In this document: piece by piece, positions 37,818 to 47,208 of the stretch | How positions within the stretch are numbered: the first letter of the stretch is position 1 | Layout of the letters: every line of letters starts with the position of its first letter | Origin: Myxococcales bacterium | Lineage (GTDB): Bacteria > Myxococcota_A > Polyangia > Polyangiales > Polyangiaceae | DNA length: 64,000 nt | Assembly: GCA_947473045.1 (NCBI GenBank) | Contig: CANJCO010000002.1 | Coordinates: 1 to 64,000, forward strand | Direction of reading: 5' to 3' | Notes under the pieces: generated by a model | What the model was told of the DNA's origin: nothing | What the model saw: only the letters and a program-made list of their open reading frames with translations | Database searches by the model: none | Made by a program: the position numbers and the translations under genes

Positions 37818-38846
37818 ATGCTCGATCAAATCGCAGAGAAAATGAAGGTCCTCAAGTCGGTCATCCATGGCGTCGAACGTCAGTTCGGCAAGGGCGCCAT
37901 CATGGCGCTCGGCGACGAGGCCGACCACGAGCCCATCGCTACGTTTAGCACCGGCTCCCTCGCGCTCGACCTCGCGACGGGCGTCGGTGGGTACCCTCGC
38001 GGCCGCGTCGTCGAGGTGTACGGCCCGGAATCGAGCGGCAAGACCACCCTGGCGCTGCACGCCATCGCAGAGGCCCAGAGGCAGGGTGGGGTGTGCGCGT
38101 TCATCGACGCCGAACACGCCCTCGACGTGAACTACGCACGCGGGATCGGCGTCGAAACCGACAAGCTGCTCGTCTCCCAGCCCGACACGGGCGAGCAGGC
38201 GCTCGACATCGCCGAGGCGCTGGTGCGCTCCGGTGCAATCGATCTCCTGGTCGTCGATTCAGTCGCAGCCCTCGTTCCCAAGGCTGAAATTGACGGTGAT
38301 ATGGGAGATCAACATATGGGGCTTCAGGCTCGGCTGATGAGTCAGGCGCTCCGCAAGCTCACGGCGGTTTCGCACCGCACGGGCACCACGCTGCTCTTCA
38401 TCAACCAGCTCCGGCAGAAAATCGGCGTCACCTTTGGCAGCCCGGAGACGACTACGGGCGGCAACGCCCTGAAGTTCTACGCGTCGATGCGCCTCGATGT
38501 GCGGCGCATCGGACAGGTGAAGATCGGCGACGAGATCGTCGGCGGCCGCACGCGCGTGAAAATCGCGAAGAACAAGCTCGCGCCGCCGTTCACGGAGGCC
38601 GAGTTCGAGATTCGTTACGGCTCCGGCGTCGACCCACTTTCCGAGTTGGTCGATCTTGGGCTCTCCCGCGGTCTGCTCGACAAGAGCGGCAACCACATCA
38701 GCTTTGCCGGGGCGACGCTCGGCAATGGGCGAGAGCGCTCGCGCGATGCGCTTTCGAACAATCTCGAACTCCAGGCGTCGCTGCGTCAGGCGATTTTCGC
38801 CGCGGGCCCCGTCAAGCCCGGCCGGCGCACCGAAGCGGAAGCCTAG
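37818..38846 (+). CDS. recA: recombinase RecA
   Basis: ATP-dependent strand-exchange protein for homologous recombination and SOS induction. Length is 342 residues with Walker A GPESSGKT (69-76), [19 protein letters not shown], the L2 region and [22 protein letters not shown] 37818 is chosen because GGAG lies 6 bases upstream; ATG 37806 and 37797 are alternatives. No clear LexA box was seen upstream. The TAG stop (38844-38846) is the first triplet of hairpin-repeat copy R2. Its position behind comM fits DNA-uptake processing. Confidence 0.98.
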   Translation: MLDQIAEKMKVLKSVIHGVERQFGKGAIMALGDEADHEPIATFSTGSLALDLATGVGGYPRGRVVEVYGPESSGKTTLALHAIAEAQRQGGVCAFIDAEHALDVNYARGIGVETDKLLVSQPDTGEQALDIAEALVRSGAIDLLVVDSVAALVPKAEIDGDMGDQHMGLQARLMSQALRKLTAVSHRTGTTLLFINQLRQKIGVTFGSPETTTGGNALKFYASMRLDVRRIGQVKIGDEIVGGRTRVKIAKNKLAPPFTEAEFEIRYGSGVDPLSELVDLGLSRGLLDKSGNHISFAGATLGNGRERSRDALSNNLELQASLRQAIFAAGPVKPGRRTEAEA

Positions 38847-38994
38847 CAGGCTGCTCGAAGAACACCCTGCCAGGAATTGGCGAAGCCAATTGGGTGGGGT
38901 GGGGACCGGCGAAAAACCGCGTTTTTCGGGGCGGGGAGGTGCATACCTCCCCGAGATGAAAGGCTAGCAGGCCGCTGCTTCAACGGCCTGCTGG
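38844..38994 (+). repeat. multi-hairpin repeat element, copy R2 (151 bp)
   Basis: From the recA stop the element contains: an end hairpin region (GCAGG...CCCTGC), AATTGGC-GAA-GCCAATT, GAAAAAC-CGC-GTTTTTC, GGAGGT-GCAT-ACCTCC, and the terminal stem GCAGGCCG / CGGCCTGC. It is about 90% identical by eye to R3. No transposase, and no duplication of flanking bases is obvious. Confidence 0.9.
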
Positions 38995-39048
38995 TCGCGC
39001 GGAGCGTGCTGGCGTCGCCGCGAGCCGGTCTCGCGGTGGCGCCGGGCG

Positions 39049-39600
39049 CTATTGGTGCTGCAGCAACTTCGGCAGACCTCGGACGCGAAGGCCCTTGAAT
39101 GACGCCTTCACTTCCGCGCTGCCGACGCCGCCTACCTTCGTGACGGTCGCGTCGAGGTTGGCGTCGCAAACGAATTGCCCGTCCACCCTGTCGAGCCGGG
39201 TAATCGAGGCCCGCGCTGCGCCTCCGCTCGCGACATACATGCCGCGCCTCAGCGCGAATGAGACCTTCGCATCGGGGCGATCGCCGAGCTCCGCTTCTTT
39301 CCAGGGAATGTCGAACGTAAGGCTCTCGCGGGTCCTGTTCTCAAGGGTTACGAGCAGCGTCGGAGCTTTTTTTGGGTCTTTTTCGCCGAGTCGATTGGTC
39401 AGCACCGCTGTGACCGCGGCGGGATACAGCGGGCGACCATCGACAGTGACAGCGACCGCCGCGATGTCCGGATCGTCCCCCGCGATCGCATCCCAACCGG
39501 GCGCAGGCCCCGAGGCGTCCGCGCCTCCTGCCGAATTGCTTTTGGCGTGACAGGCGGTGAGCACGCACAAGGCAACGGCGAGGGCGGCGAAAGGGCGCAT
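39049..39600 (-). CDS. hypothetical lipoprotein
   Basis: A 183-residue lipoprotein (signal peptide FAALAVALCVLTAC, lipobox LTAC). After an Asp/Gly linker the body is a single beta-rich domain (VAVTVDGRPLYPAAVTAVLT, TLLVTLENRTRESLTFDIPW) that resembles Ig-like or FxLD-type folds only loosely. I recognise no family. It is separated from the flippase gene by 32 bp on the same strand. Its 3' end faces repeat copy R2. Confidence 0.75.
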   Translation of the reverse strand: MRPFAALAVALCVLTACHAKSNSAGGADASGPAPGWDAIAGDDPDIAAVAVTVDGRPLYPAAVTAVLTNRLGEKDPKKAPTLLVTLENRTRESLTFDIPWKEAELGDRPDAKVSFALRRGMYVASGGAARASITRLDRVDGQFVCDANLDATVTKVGGVGSAEVKASFKGLRVRGLPKLLQHQ

Positions 39601-39632
39601 TGACTTCCAGATAGCAAACAACGTTGCGGCCC

Positions 39633-41240
39633 TCAGGCGCGCTTTGCGCGCCGCCGCAGCGCGCCGGCGATCGCCGCAAGGTCTTCGCGCCGGAGCTCAC
39701 GGGTCGCCACGAGAACCGCGAAGTAGAGCGCGAACATGACCGCGCTCACGACAATCGACAGCATTCGGCCGCTTGCAGGCAGCTGACTTCCGGCGGCGAC
39801 CGTGCACGCGAGCGCGACAGCGACCCGCGCGGCGGTCGTCCAGGGAACGAACGCGCCGGCCGCGCGCCTCACGAGCGCAGCCGCCACCAGCAACGCGAAG
39901 AGCAGCGCGCCGCCGACCGCCGTCGCCGCTGCGAGCAGCTGGGGTTGCCCAAACGCGGCGTGCGGTACGACGAGCGTACAAGCGCCCGCTGAGACCGCGA
40001 GCGCGAGAAAGGTGACCGCGGCGGCTTTTCGCTCCTGCCCGAGGCTCGCCAAAATCGTCGAGGCGATGGCCAACAAGCCGAAGATTCCCTGCGCGATCGC
40101 CAGCAGCCGAAGCACCGGCGCCCCCTCGCTCGCGATATCTGCAGAATACAAGAAATGCAGGGTCGACTCAGGTGTGGCCGCGACGAGCGCCACGAGCGCG
40201 CCGGTCGCGATCGCTCCGAGCCGCGCGCCTCGCGCGACATATCGCCGCACGCTGGCGGAGTCGCCTTCCGCCCTGGCGGCCGCGAGCGTGGGGAAGAGCA
40301 CGAGCGTGAGGCTCAGGAGCAGTTGGTAGGGCAGGAACGCAAACAGCTGGCAGCAGCGGTAGACGCCAACCCATGCGTCCGCCGCATCGCTCGCGGCCCT
40401 GTCGCGCAGTCCGGTTGCCTGCGCCGCTTCGACCAGGAACCTGCCGACCAGCACAATGTCGGCCTGCATCACCAGATTCACGAAGAGTTGCGCGAGGACG
40501 AGCGGGCCGAGCGCGCGGAGATAGGCCCTGCCGTCGAGTTTCGCGCCGAGCGGCTCGCGACCTGTCCCCGTCACGCGCGTGGCCACCGCGAGCACCACGA
40601 GCGCCGCCGCAAGAAAGCCGAGCGCCGTTCCGAGTACGCCGGCGCCCGAAACGCGCTGAAACACGAGCGCGCAGGTCACCATGCCCACCGTGCGCAACGT
40701 CATCGTGAGCACGTCGAGCGCAGCTTGCTTGCCGAACAGGCCGCGACCGTTGAGCGACCCCACGAGCGGCGCGTAGAGGCCGTAAATGAGCACAACGCCG
40801 CTGAGGACGAGCATGGGGCCCACGATGTCCGGGCGCTTTTCGAAGCGGGCGTACAAGGGCGCGACGAGCGCAAACAGCGCAGCTGCGATCGCGGCGATCG
40901 GCGCGTGAATCTTCAGCGCTGAACGAAGCGCACCGGGGCCGTCGTCGCGCGAGGAGGCGACCGCGCGGCTCACTCCGAGCGTCGATCCCGAGACGAGCAC
41001 GTTGTTGACGATGTTCGCCGCGGCGAACACGAGACCGAGCTTGCCGTAGTCGCGCTTGCCGAGCGCGTATTGCAGGCCCGCCTGCTGCCCGAGCCCCGAC
41101 ACGATGAAAAACACCTTCGCCGCGAGCACGGCGACGCCGCCGCGCCCGGCCCGGCCCGCCACGTCGCTTGCGGTCTGGCGGCTCTCCGGCGACGGATCGC
41201 GCGGCTCAGCTTCTGGGCTCGTTGGTAGGGGCGCGCTCAC
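39633..41240 (-). CDS. MOP/polysaccharide flippase (Wzx/MurJ-like)
   Basis: A 535-residue integral membrane protein with about 12-14 hydrophobic helices (for example VAVLAAKVFFIVSGLGQQAG, VLGTALGFLAAALVVLAVAT, LLLSLTLVLFPTLAAARAE). The sequence PYQLLLSLTLVLFPTL and the overall helix pattern place it in the MOP superfamily of lipid-linked oligosaccharide flippases. It probably moves a lipid-linked sugar across the inner membrane. MurJ versus Wzx cannot be decided, and no glycosyltransferase gene is nearby. Confidence 0.8.
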   Translation of the reverse strand: MSAPLPTSPEAEPRDPSPESRQTASDVAGRAGRGGVAVLAAKVFFIVSGLGQQAGLQYALGKRDYGKLGLVFAAANIVNNVLVSGSTLGVSRAVASSRDDGPGALRSALKIHAPIAAIAAALFALVAPLYARFEKRPDIVGPMLVLSGVVLIYGLYAPLVGSLNGRGLFGKQAALDVLTMTLRTVGMVTCALVFQRVSGAGVLGTALGFLAAALVVLAVATRVTGTGREPLGAKLDGRAYLRALGPLVLAQLFVNLVMQADIVLVGRFLVEAAQATGLRDRAASDAADAWVGVYRCCQLFAFLPYQLLLSLTLVLFPTLAAARAEGDSASVRRYVARGARLGAIATGALVALVAATPESTLHFLYSADIASEGAPVLRLLAIAQGIFGLLAIASTILASLGQERKAAAVTFLALAVSAGACTLVVPHAAFGQPQLLAAATAVGGALLFALLVAAALVRRAAGAFVPWTTAARVAVALACTVAAGSQLPASGRMLSIVVSAVMFALYFAVLVATRELRREDLAAIAGALRRRAKRA

Positions 41241-41315
41241 GGCGTCGCACGACTACTCCGGTCTCCGCGCAGGTGCCAATGATCCCTGCGGTCGCGGCTC
41301 GCAGGCGCGCCCTCG

Positions 41316-41467
41316 CTGGCAGGGCGGTCGAAAGACACCCTGCCAGGAATTGGCGAAGCCAATTGCGTGGGGTGGGGACCGGCGAAAAACCGGGTTTTTC
41401 CGGGCGGAAAGGTGCATACCTCCCCGAGATGAAAGGCTGGCAGGCCGCTGCTTCAACGGCGTGCTAG
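41316..41467 (+). repeat. multi-hairpin repeat element, copy R3 (152 bp)
   Basis: Full-length copy with a perfect end stem CTGGCAGGG / CCCTGCCAG, then AATTGGC-GAA-GCCAATT, GAAAAAC-CGG-GTTTTTC, a GGTGCATACC core and GCAGGCCG / CGGCGTGC (one mismatch). Its right end includes the stop codon (TAG on the minus strand, 41464-41466) of the propeller lipoprotein gene. Confidence 0.9.
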
Positions 41468-42603
41468 GGACGAAACGCGATCGCGGGCAGCGGCAGGTAC
41501 ACGTCGCGAAGGGGCCGCAGCGTACAGTCGCCGGACCGCGATAGCAGGTGCACGGGATATCCCTGGCCCGCCGCGAAGGTTCGGTCGCCCACGAGCAGCG
41601 TGCCCGCGTCGTGCGCCCACGCGAGGCCCCGCAGATCGTAGCCCGCCGTTGGCCCGCTCGCGACCGCGCCGACCTCGCCGGTCACGGTGTTGAACGTCAC
41701 CACCCAGGTGCGGTTCTGCGCGCTCGCATCGGCCACGATCGCGGCGCCGCATCGGGTGCCATCGGCGACGGCGACTTCGGTCACGCTCCCGCCGAGCTTC
41801 GTCTCGGGCACCACGAGGTCGGCTGTCCGCCCTGCAGCGTCGAAGCGCACGATCCCCGCGTCGGGCTCGCTCGATGCCGCGAAGTCGCCTGCGGCTGCCA
41901 GCCAGAACTCTGCGTCGCCGTGCTTGTCCATGCGCCCGAAGGGGTTGCGCACTTTCAAGTCGATGACGGACTCTACGGCGAGCGTCTCAGCGTCGATCAG
42001 CGCAATCGACGCTGGCTGCAACGCGAGTTTGTAGAGCGTCGTGTCGTCGAGGCGCTCGAGTACGACAACTGCTTTTGCCGCCCCGCCGACGCGGGCAACG
42101 TCGGCCGCGCTCATGTTGGGATTGCCGTCGCCGTCGAGCGAAGAGAGGTCGATCGTCGCGCGGGGGACGCCACTGGGCGAGAGCACGATCGCGGTCGGGA
42201 CCAAAAAGCGCGTGACGAGCAGCGAACCGTCCGGCAACGCCGCCACCGCTTGCGGGTCGACTGTCGCCGGGTCCCCCGTCGCGCGGGGGCTGAAACTGCC
42301 GATGCCTTGTCCGCACGCGCCCAGCTCGAAGATCGCGCCGGCGCCTTCCCGCGCCAGAAAAAACGCGCGACCACCCGAAATCGAAAGGGCGGGATCGCCG
42401 CCCAGCTCGCTGCCGAACAGCAGCTGCGGAGGGGCGCCGCTCAGGGAGATCGTCCCTACGCCGCTCGACTGGTAGTCGGTCGCGACCACGGTGACGGCAT
42501 CGGCCGCGCACGCCGACGGCGCCCTCGGCGGGTCCGCCGCGCTGCACGCGCAGGCGAGCACCACTGCCAGGCGCGCGATCGTATGCAATCTACACGTAAT
42601 CAT
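41464..42603 (-). CDS. lipoprotein with beta-propeller-like repeats
   Basis: A 379-residue lipoprotein starting at the ATG at 42603 (signal peptide ARLAVVLACACS, lipobox near LACAC). The mature protein has repeated four-stranded patterns (PQLLFGSELGGDPALSISGG, TVDPQAVAALPDGSLLVTRF, GYDLRGLAWAHDAGTLLVGD) of the NHL/YVTN propeller type and four to five Cys residues that may pair. Likely exported and surface-associated. The upstream neighbour (42652) runs in the same direction with a 48-bp gap. Confidence 0.78.
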   Translation of the reverse strand: MITCRLHTIARLAVVLACACSAADPPRAPSACAADAVTVVATDYQSSGVGTISLSGAPPQLLFGSELGGDPALSISGGRAFFLAREGAGAIFELGACGQGIGSFSPRATGDPATVDPQAVAALPDGSLLVTRFLVPTAIVLSPSGVPRATIDLSSLDGDGNPNMSAADVARVGGAAKAVVVLERLDDTTLYKLALQPASIALIDAETLAVESVIDLKVRNPFGRMDKHGDAEFWLAAAGDFAASSEPDAGIVRFDAAGRTADLVVPETKLGGSVTEVAVADGTRCGAAIVADASAQNRTWVVTFNTVTGEVGAVASGPTAGYDLRGLAWAHDAGTLLVGDRTFAAGQGYPVHLLSRSGDCTLRPLRDVYLPLPAIAFRP

Positions 42604-42651
42604 CGGCGCCCGAGCCGCAGCAAGTCGCGGATGGCGCGCCACACTACTGCA

Positions 42652-43173
42652 TCACTGCAAGTTCTTCGGATCGAGGAGCTCGCCCGAAGGCGTTAGACCG
42701 GCCGCGCGCCAGCGACTCGCTTCATCCGGCAGGTTTACCGCGGGTCCCGGCGTTACGTCGGTCACGATCAGCGAGCCGTCGAGGCTGGTGTCGCTCCGCG
42801 ATACGCGAATGTTCAGCACCTTGTCGGGCGCAGCGGCCACGCGTACGCCCTCGAACATCGTCGCGCTCGCCCCGGAGGTCACGGTGCCCTCGCGCACGCG
42901 TGAGCGCACGAAGTTGGCGAGGTCTTCCGGCGACACCGGGCCGCTCAGATACACCGCCTCGCGAAACGCGTGATCGACGTGCATTCCGCGAGGAACCGGG
43001 AGCGTCAGGGCCTTTTCGCCGCTCTCGAGCAGCTCGCCTTTGGCCAGATGATCGACCGGTGCGGCCGACGCACTCGGGACTGCGATCGGCTTGGCATCGC
43101 CACGAACCTTCTCACGGCAGCCCAACGCTACCGTGAGGGCCGCGACGACGCCTATTCGACGATACTTGCCCAC
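42652..43173 (-). CDS. lipoprotein at the 3' end of the pilus operon
   Basis: A 173-residue protein starting at GTG 43173, overlapping the pilY1 3' end by 22 bp, hence probably co-translated. The signal peptide KYRRIGVVAALTVALGC has lipobox ALGC. The mature part (LTLPVPRGMHVDHAFREAVY, VEGTVTSGASATMFEGVRVA as a paraphrase of VREGTVTSGASATMFEGVRV) has mixed alpha/beta character without a known family. Position suggests a lipoprotein cofactor of the type IV pilus, but this is only from context. The longer ORF to 43566 is in the wrong frame of pilY1. Confidence 0.72.
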   Translation of the reverse strand: MGKYRRIGVVAALTVALGCREKVRGDAKPIAVPSASAAPVDHLAKGELLESGEKALTLPVPRGMHVDHAFREAVYLSGPVSPEDLANFVRSRVREGTVTSGASATMFEGVRVAAAPDKVLNIRVSRSDTSLDGSLIVTDVTPGPAVNLPDEASRWRAAGLTPSGELLDPKNLQ

Positions 43174-46100
43174 GAATCGACGATCGTAGAGGTTTTGGGC
43201 TTGGGCAGGCTGACTCCGCCGTTGCCGCCGACGACCTTGGTGCCTCCCTGGCTGTTCTTTGAGCCCACCGACGCCACGAGCGAGTAACTGCCGCTCGTCA
43301 CGTTGTCGGCGGTCGTGTGAGTGCCGCCCGAGTAGGGATCGGGGACCACGCTCGTCGAGGCGCACGCAGGCGTGAAGTTCACGCTCACTCCCGGGATGAC
43401 CTTGCCCGCGATGCTGGTGTCGCCGTACGAAACCGGATCGATGAACGAGACGGGGAGCTTGGTGTTCGGGTCGAGCATCTTGTAGGCGCCGCCAAGGGCG
43501 ATGTTGTTCGGATCGAAGGGAGCCGTGTAATCGCGGCCCCACATCTTCGCCAAACCATTTTGGCACACGTACTGGCTCGAGGCCGCCGCAAACGAAGCGA
43601 AGTAGAGGGCGCCGTCGAACACCGCCATCGGTCCCGAAACGCGCTCACCGCCGGTGAACGGAAGGTACCAGTTGACCGACGAGCGCAGCTTGGTCCCGTC
43701 GCTCTTTTCGGTTGTAGAGTACACGTAGTTGAGCATGTTCACGTTCGCCGTGTAGAGCTCGGTGTCGCCGGTGGCGATGGAGACTACCAGCTGGCCGAGG
43801 CGATCGAGCGCGACGACGGGCGATGTCTGGATGGGCTGCCCATCGCTCCAGGCGGTCGCGTTTTTGTCGACCGTGGTGTTGTACGTGTCGAGGTAGAGCT
43901 CGCCAGTCCAGTTGTTGGGGTTCGGATCGGTCAGGTTGAAGCGCCAAACCGTGCCGTCCATGTCTCCGATGAACACCTTCTGCGCGATCGCGCCGGCGCC
44001 GGACGGGTAGACGATGGGCGTGCCGGACATCGGCGAGTCGAGCGGCGTGTTGAGCACGCGGCCCTTGCTGCCGAGAGGAGGGCTGCCGCCAAGCAGCGCC
44101 GTCGCCGCCTGAAGGCTGTTGGGGGCGTCGGCGGTGCGAGCGAAGGTCGCGAGCACTTCACCGGTGTCGACGCGCACGATCGTGACCGAGCGTCCGACCA
44201 CCGGAGCGTTGTTGTTGCTCCAGCAGCGCACGGCCGCTCGCGAAGGGAAAGCGGAAGGAGACGCGTCGTTCGTGACGGTCTTCACTGCGCGCGCGCACTG
44301 GGCGTTGGGGGCGAACGCGGGGTCGTAGCCGCCCGGCAAGATGGCGACCGCAATTTCATGCGTCGTGCTGCCACCGTCGAGCGTCGCATAGACCGTCGTG
44401 AGCGCGGGCGTCGCCGAGTGCGTCGCGAACAGCTCCACGTCGGCGGCGTTGTTGAACTTCGGCATGTGCGTCAGCTGCCACAAGAACTTGGGGCCCCCGT
44501 TGAGGGCCTTCGGGTCCGGGTTGGTGACGTCGAGCGCGTAATAGCCACCGCTCGCGGCCGGGTTCGACTGCGATCCCGCCACGCCTTCTGCGCCGAAGCT
44601 CGCAACGAGCGCCGAGTGCCAGACGCTCGAATTGGTGACCGTTGAGAGCGTGCGATCGAACACCACGTCTTTGACGACCGGAGCGCCGTCGAGCAGCAGC
44701 TGGTGACTGCCCGGGTAAGTCGCGAACACGCGCGGCAGCACCGCGGGCGGAATGAACGACCACAGCTCACTCGTCGACTTCGTGAGACTGGTCGTGTTCG
44801 CGTCGAACGCGTGAAGCAGACCGTCGTTGGTGGGAGCGTAAATGATCGTCGGACGCGCCGCGTAGGTCGTCGCGAACCCCTGATACGATTCGTCACGCAG
44901 CAGGGCGCTGGGCGGCGCCACGACCAGCGGAGTCGCGTGGAAGATGTCGGCGAGAGGCGCCAGGTTGCGCGCAGCGAACGGAGTATACGTGTTGTTCAGC
45001 GGAACGGCGGTGCTCGACTGCGCCGTCAGGAAGTCGACCATGAGGTCTTTGCACTGAACGTCCGAGAGAAACTGCGTGTTGTTCGAGTTTCCGCACTGGT
45101 TCGGCTTGATGTTCATGTGGGCCGGCGCGATCAGCGTATGCATCGCCGACACTGACGGGCTGACGACGGTCGAGCTGATGCCGTAGGTGCCGATGCCGTC
45201 GTTGGTCACGCTCGTTTTGCGGATCGTCGCGGCCGAGTCCATGATGCCGTCGGCTGCGACCGTGTAGAAATTGCGCGACGACGGCGTCTGCTGCGCGAGG
45301 TTGGTCGCGTAGTCGTCGCCCTGCAGCGGGTCGATCGTTGGCGGTGGCACCGTGTAGGTGCCGTTGGCCAGCGTGCAATTGAAGCGCTCGCGCTGAACGT
45401 CACCCGTCCACGGCTTGCCCGCGACGGGCGAAAATGACGCGAGGAACATGGTCGCGTTGGCGATCGCGTTGCTGCCCGGATTCGACACCACCGGCGAGTA
45501 CGCGGGAATCGTGCGGGTCGTGGTGTTCTGCGCGATCGCCGCGGTGATGGCGCCGAGCGCGCTCTGCAGGTCGCCTGGCGTATCGGCGAAGTAGGCTTTG
45601 CCGGTGCCGCCGTTGAGGGCGATGCGCTGCAGCTGGCAGCACGCGCCGTAGGTCGCGATGTCGGCCGGCAAAACGCTCGTGCACTGGGGGCTGTTGGTGC
45701 TGAGGCTCGAGCACACCAGGTTGTTCGGAAGCGCGTTGACCGCGAGGCCGATGACGAACGTCTTGACCGAGTGTGCGGTCTGCGTGCTCGCGCCGTTGGC
45801 GTAGAGCGACTGCGCGATGGTCTCGGGCAAATCGTAGGGGCAAGTGCCCTTGAGATTGGGGTTGTTCGGAGCGTTCGAGCACGAGGGCCGAAGGTCGAGG
45901 TTGGGCGCTCCATCGGTCAGCAGAATGATGTACTCGTCACGGCAGCCGTAACCGCCTGAACCGTTTGCGCTGTTAATGTACGGATCGCTCTTCTGCGGGC
46001 CGATCGGGTCGTTCCAAAAGTAGTTTTTCGCGTCGGCGAACAGGCCGGCGGTAGGCGTCGCGCCGTAGGGTCGCAGGCTCAAAATCGCGTTCTGAACGCT

Positions 46101-47168
46101 GGCGTTCTGGCTGCCGATCTCGAGCAGCGAAGCGTTCGAGTTGCTGAACGGAATGAGACGACCTTCCCAGGGCGGCGCCGCGGGGTTGCGGGCGCCGACT
46201 TCGAAGTCGCGCATCACGGTGCAGTCGGCAGGCTCGCCTTGAACTGAGCCGCCAGCCCACATGTTGAGGTTGTTGAAGGGCGTGCCCCACCCCGGGTAGT
46301 AGCTCCACGATCCAGTAAACGGCGCGCTGCTGTTGACCAAAATGTTGGCGCCAAGAGTCACACCGGTGATGGGCGACGGATCCTGATCGTAGGTCATCAG
46401 GCCGAAGCGAATGATCGCGATGTTCGAGTCGAGCACGCCGTCGGGGTTCGAGCCAAAAAGACCCGGCGAAACGGGGTTCGTCCAGCCAGCGCCGGTCGGC
46501 TGCTGATCGCCGGAGCGCCCCACGATCGCGTCGGGCGGCGAGTCGAACGCGCAGCCGCCGTTGTTGCTGCCGGGCGTACACGCGCCCGTATAATAGCCAC
46601 CCCATTGACCCACACCCATGGCCTGACTCGCCGCGCCGGGCAGCTTGTTCGGAGACAGGACCGTGAGGTTCTGGGGCGCGCCGTTCGCGTTCGTGCCGCC
46701 GGACGCAGGGCGCCTGTAGGGCAGGAAATAGTCGGTGTCGTAGGGCGCCTTGCCCGCGATTTTGAACTCTTTGAGAAACGCGCTGTCAGCGTTGGTATAA
46801 TACGACGTCTGCCGCGGCACCTCGATGCAGTTGTACGGCGCGATGGTGCCGGTCAGCGCCATCACGGCCTGACCCCAGCGATTGGCCTTGGTACCGGTCG
46901 ACGGCAGCTTCGCCTGCGCCGGGTTCGCGATGATCGCGCCCGTCGGCGAAACTTTGAACGCGCACGCCTCGCCTGACGTGTCCGGCGAGGTGCCGTCGAA
47001 CATGTTCTCCATCGAGCCCGAGTTGTCGAGCAGGATGAGCGCGTTGGGCAGCGGAGGGTTTACGTCGATTTGCTGGGCGCGCGCGCCCTGTGAGACGACG
47101 AGCCCCGCGCCCATGATGAGCGACGCGAGGATGCTCGGACGAAGTCTGCGAAGGGTGACTTGAGTCAT
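43152..47168 (-). CDS. PilY1-like type IV pilus tip/assembly protein
   Basis: A 1338-residue secreted protein (signal peptide to ARA). Near the N-terminus a von Willebrand A domain carries the MIDAS motif ALILLDNSGSM, and IILLTDGAPNLD lies near the end of that domain. The C-terminal half is the PilY1 beta propeller with WRFNLTDPNPNNW and calcium-loop-like repeats (IFIGDMDGTVWRF in the form VFIGDMDGTVWRF). PilY1 sits at the pilus tip, regulates extension and adhesion, and is co-secreted with minor pilins. Minor-pilin genes lie directly upstream. Confidence 0.93.
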   Translation of the reverse strand: MTQVTLRRLRPSILASLIMGAGLVVSQGARAQQIDVNPPLPNALILLDNSGSMENMFDGTSPDTSGEACAFKVSPTGAIIANPAQAKLPSTGTKANRWGQAVMALTGTIAPYNCIEVPRQTSYYTNADSAFLKEFKIAGKAPYDTDYFLPYRRPASGGTNANGAPQNLTVLSPNKLPGAASQAMGVGQWGGYYTGACTPGSNNGGCAFDSPPDAIVGRSGDQQPTGAGWTNPVSPGLFGSNPDGVLDSNIAIIRFGLMTYDQDPSPITGVTLGANILVNSSAPFTGSWSYYPGWGTPFNNLNMWAGGSVQGEPADCTVMRDFEVGARNPAAPPWEGRLIPFSNSNASLLEIGSQNASVQNAILSLRPYGATPTAGLFADAKNYFWNDPIGPQKSDPYINSANGSGGYGCRDEYIILLTDGAPNLDLRPSCSNAPNNPNLKGTCPYDLPETIAQSLYANGASTQTAHSVKTFVIGLAVNALPNNLVCSSLSTNSPQCTSVLPADIATYGACCQLQRIALNGGTGKAYFADTPGDLQSALGAITAAIAQNTTTRTIPAYSPVVSNPGSNAIANATMFLASFSPVAGKPWTGDVQRERFNCTLANGTYTVPPPTIDPLQGDDYATNLAQQTPSSRNFYTVAADGIMDSAATIRKTSVTNDGIGTYGISSTVVSPSVSAMHTLIAPAHMNIKPNQCGNSNNTQFLSDVQCKDLMVDFLTAQSSTAVPLNNTYTPFAARNLAPLADIFHATPLVVAPPSALLRDESYQGFATTYAARPTIIYAPTNDGLLHAFDANTTSLTKSTSELWSFIPPAVLPRVFATYPGSHQLLLDGAPVVKDVVFDRTLSTVTNSSVWHSALVASFGAEGVAGSQSNPAASGGYYALDVTNPDPKALNGGPKFLWQLTHMPKFNNAADVELFATHSATPALTTVYATLDGGSTTHEIAVAILPGGYDPAFAPNAQCARAVKTVTNDASPSAFPSRAAVRCWSNNNAPVVGRSVTIVRVDTGEVLATFARTADAPNSLQAATALLGGSPPLGSKGRVLNTPLDSPMSGTPIVYPSGAGAIAQKVFIGDMDGTVWRFNLTDPNPNNWTGELYLDTYNTTVDKNATAWSDGQPIQTSPVVALDRLGQLVVSIATGDTELYTANVNMLNYVYSTTEKSDGTKLRSSVNWYLPFTGGERVSGPMAVFDGALYFASFAAASSQYVCQNGLAKMWGRDYTAPFDPNNIALGGAYKMLDPNTKLPVSFIDPVSYGDTSIAGKVIPGVSVNFTPACASTSVVPDPYSGGTHTTADNVTSGSYSLVASVGSKNSQGGTKVVGGNGGVSLPKPKTSTIVDSWASIVE

Positions 47169-47208
47169 GCGATCCTCATCTGCGAAAACAGCGTAAACGA
47201 AACGAAAT

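Noticed and set aside
38843-39169. Conserved small ORF inside the repeats (MKQRPASLSSRGGMHL...) also seen at 27699 and 41253
   Set aside because: The peptide is similar in all copies only because the DNA repeat is conserved; hairpins explain the conservation, frames differ in ends, and no ribosome-binding site fits.
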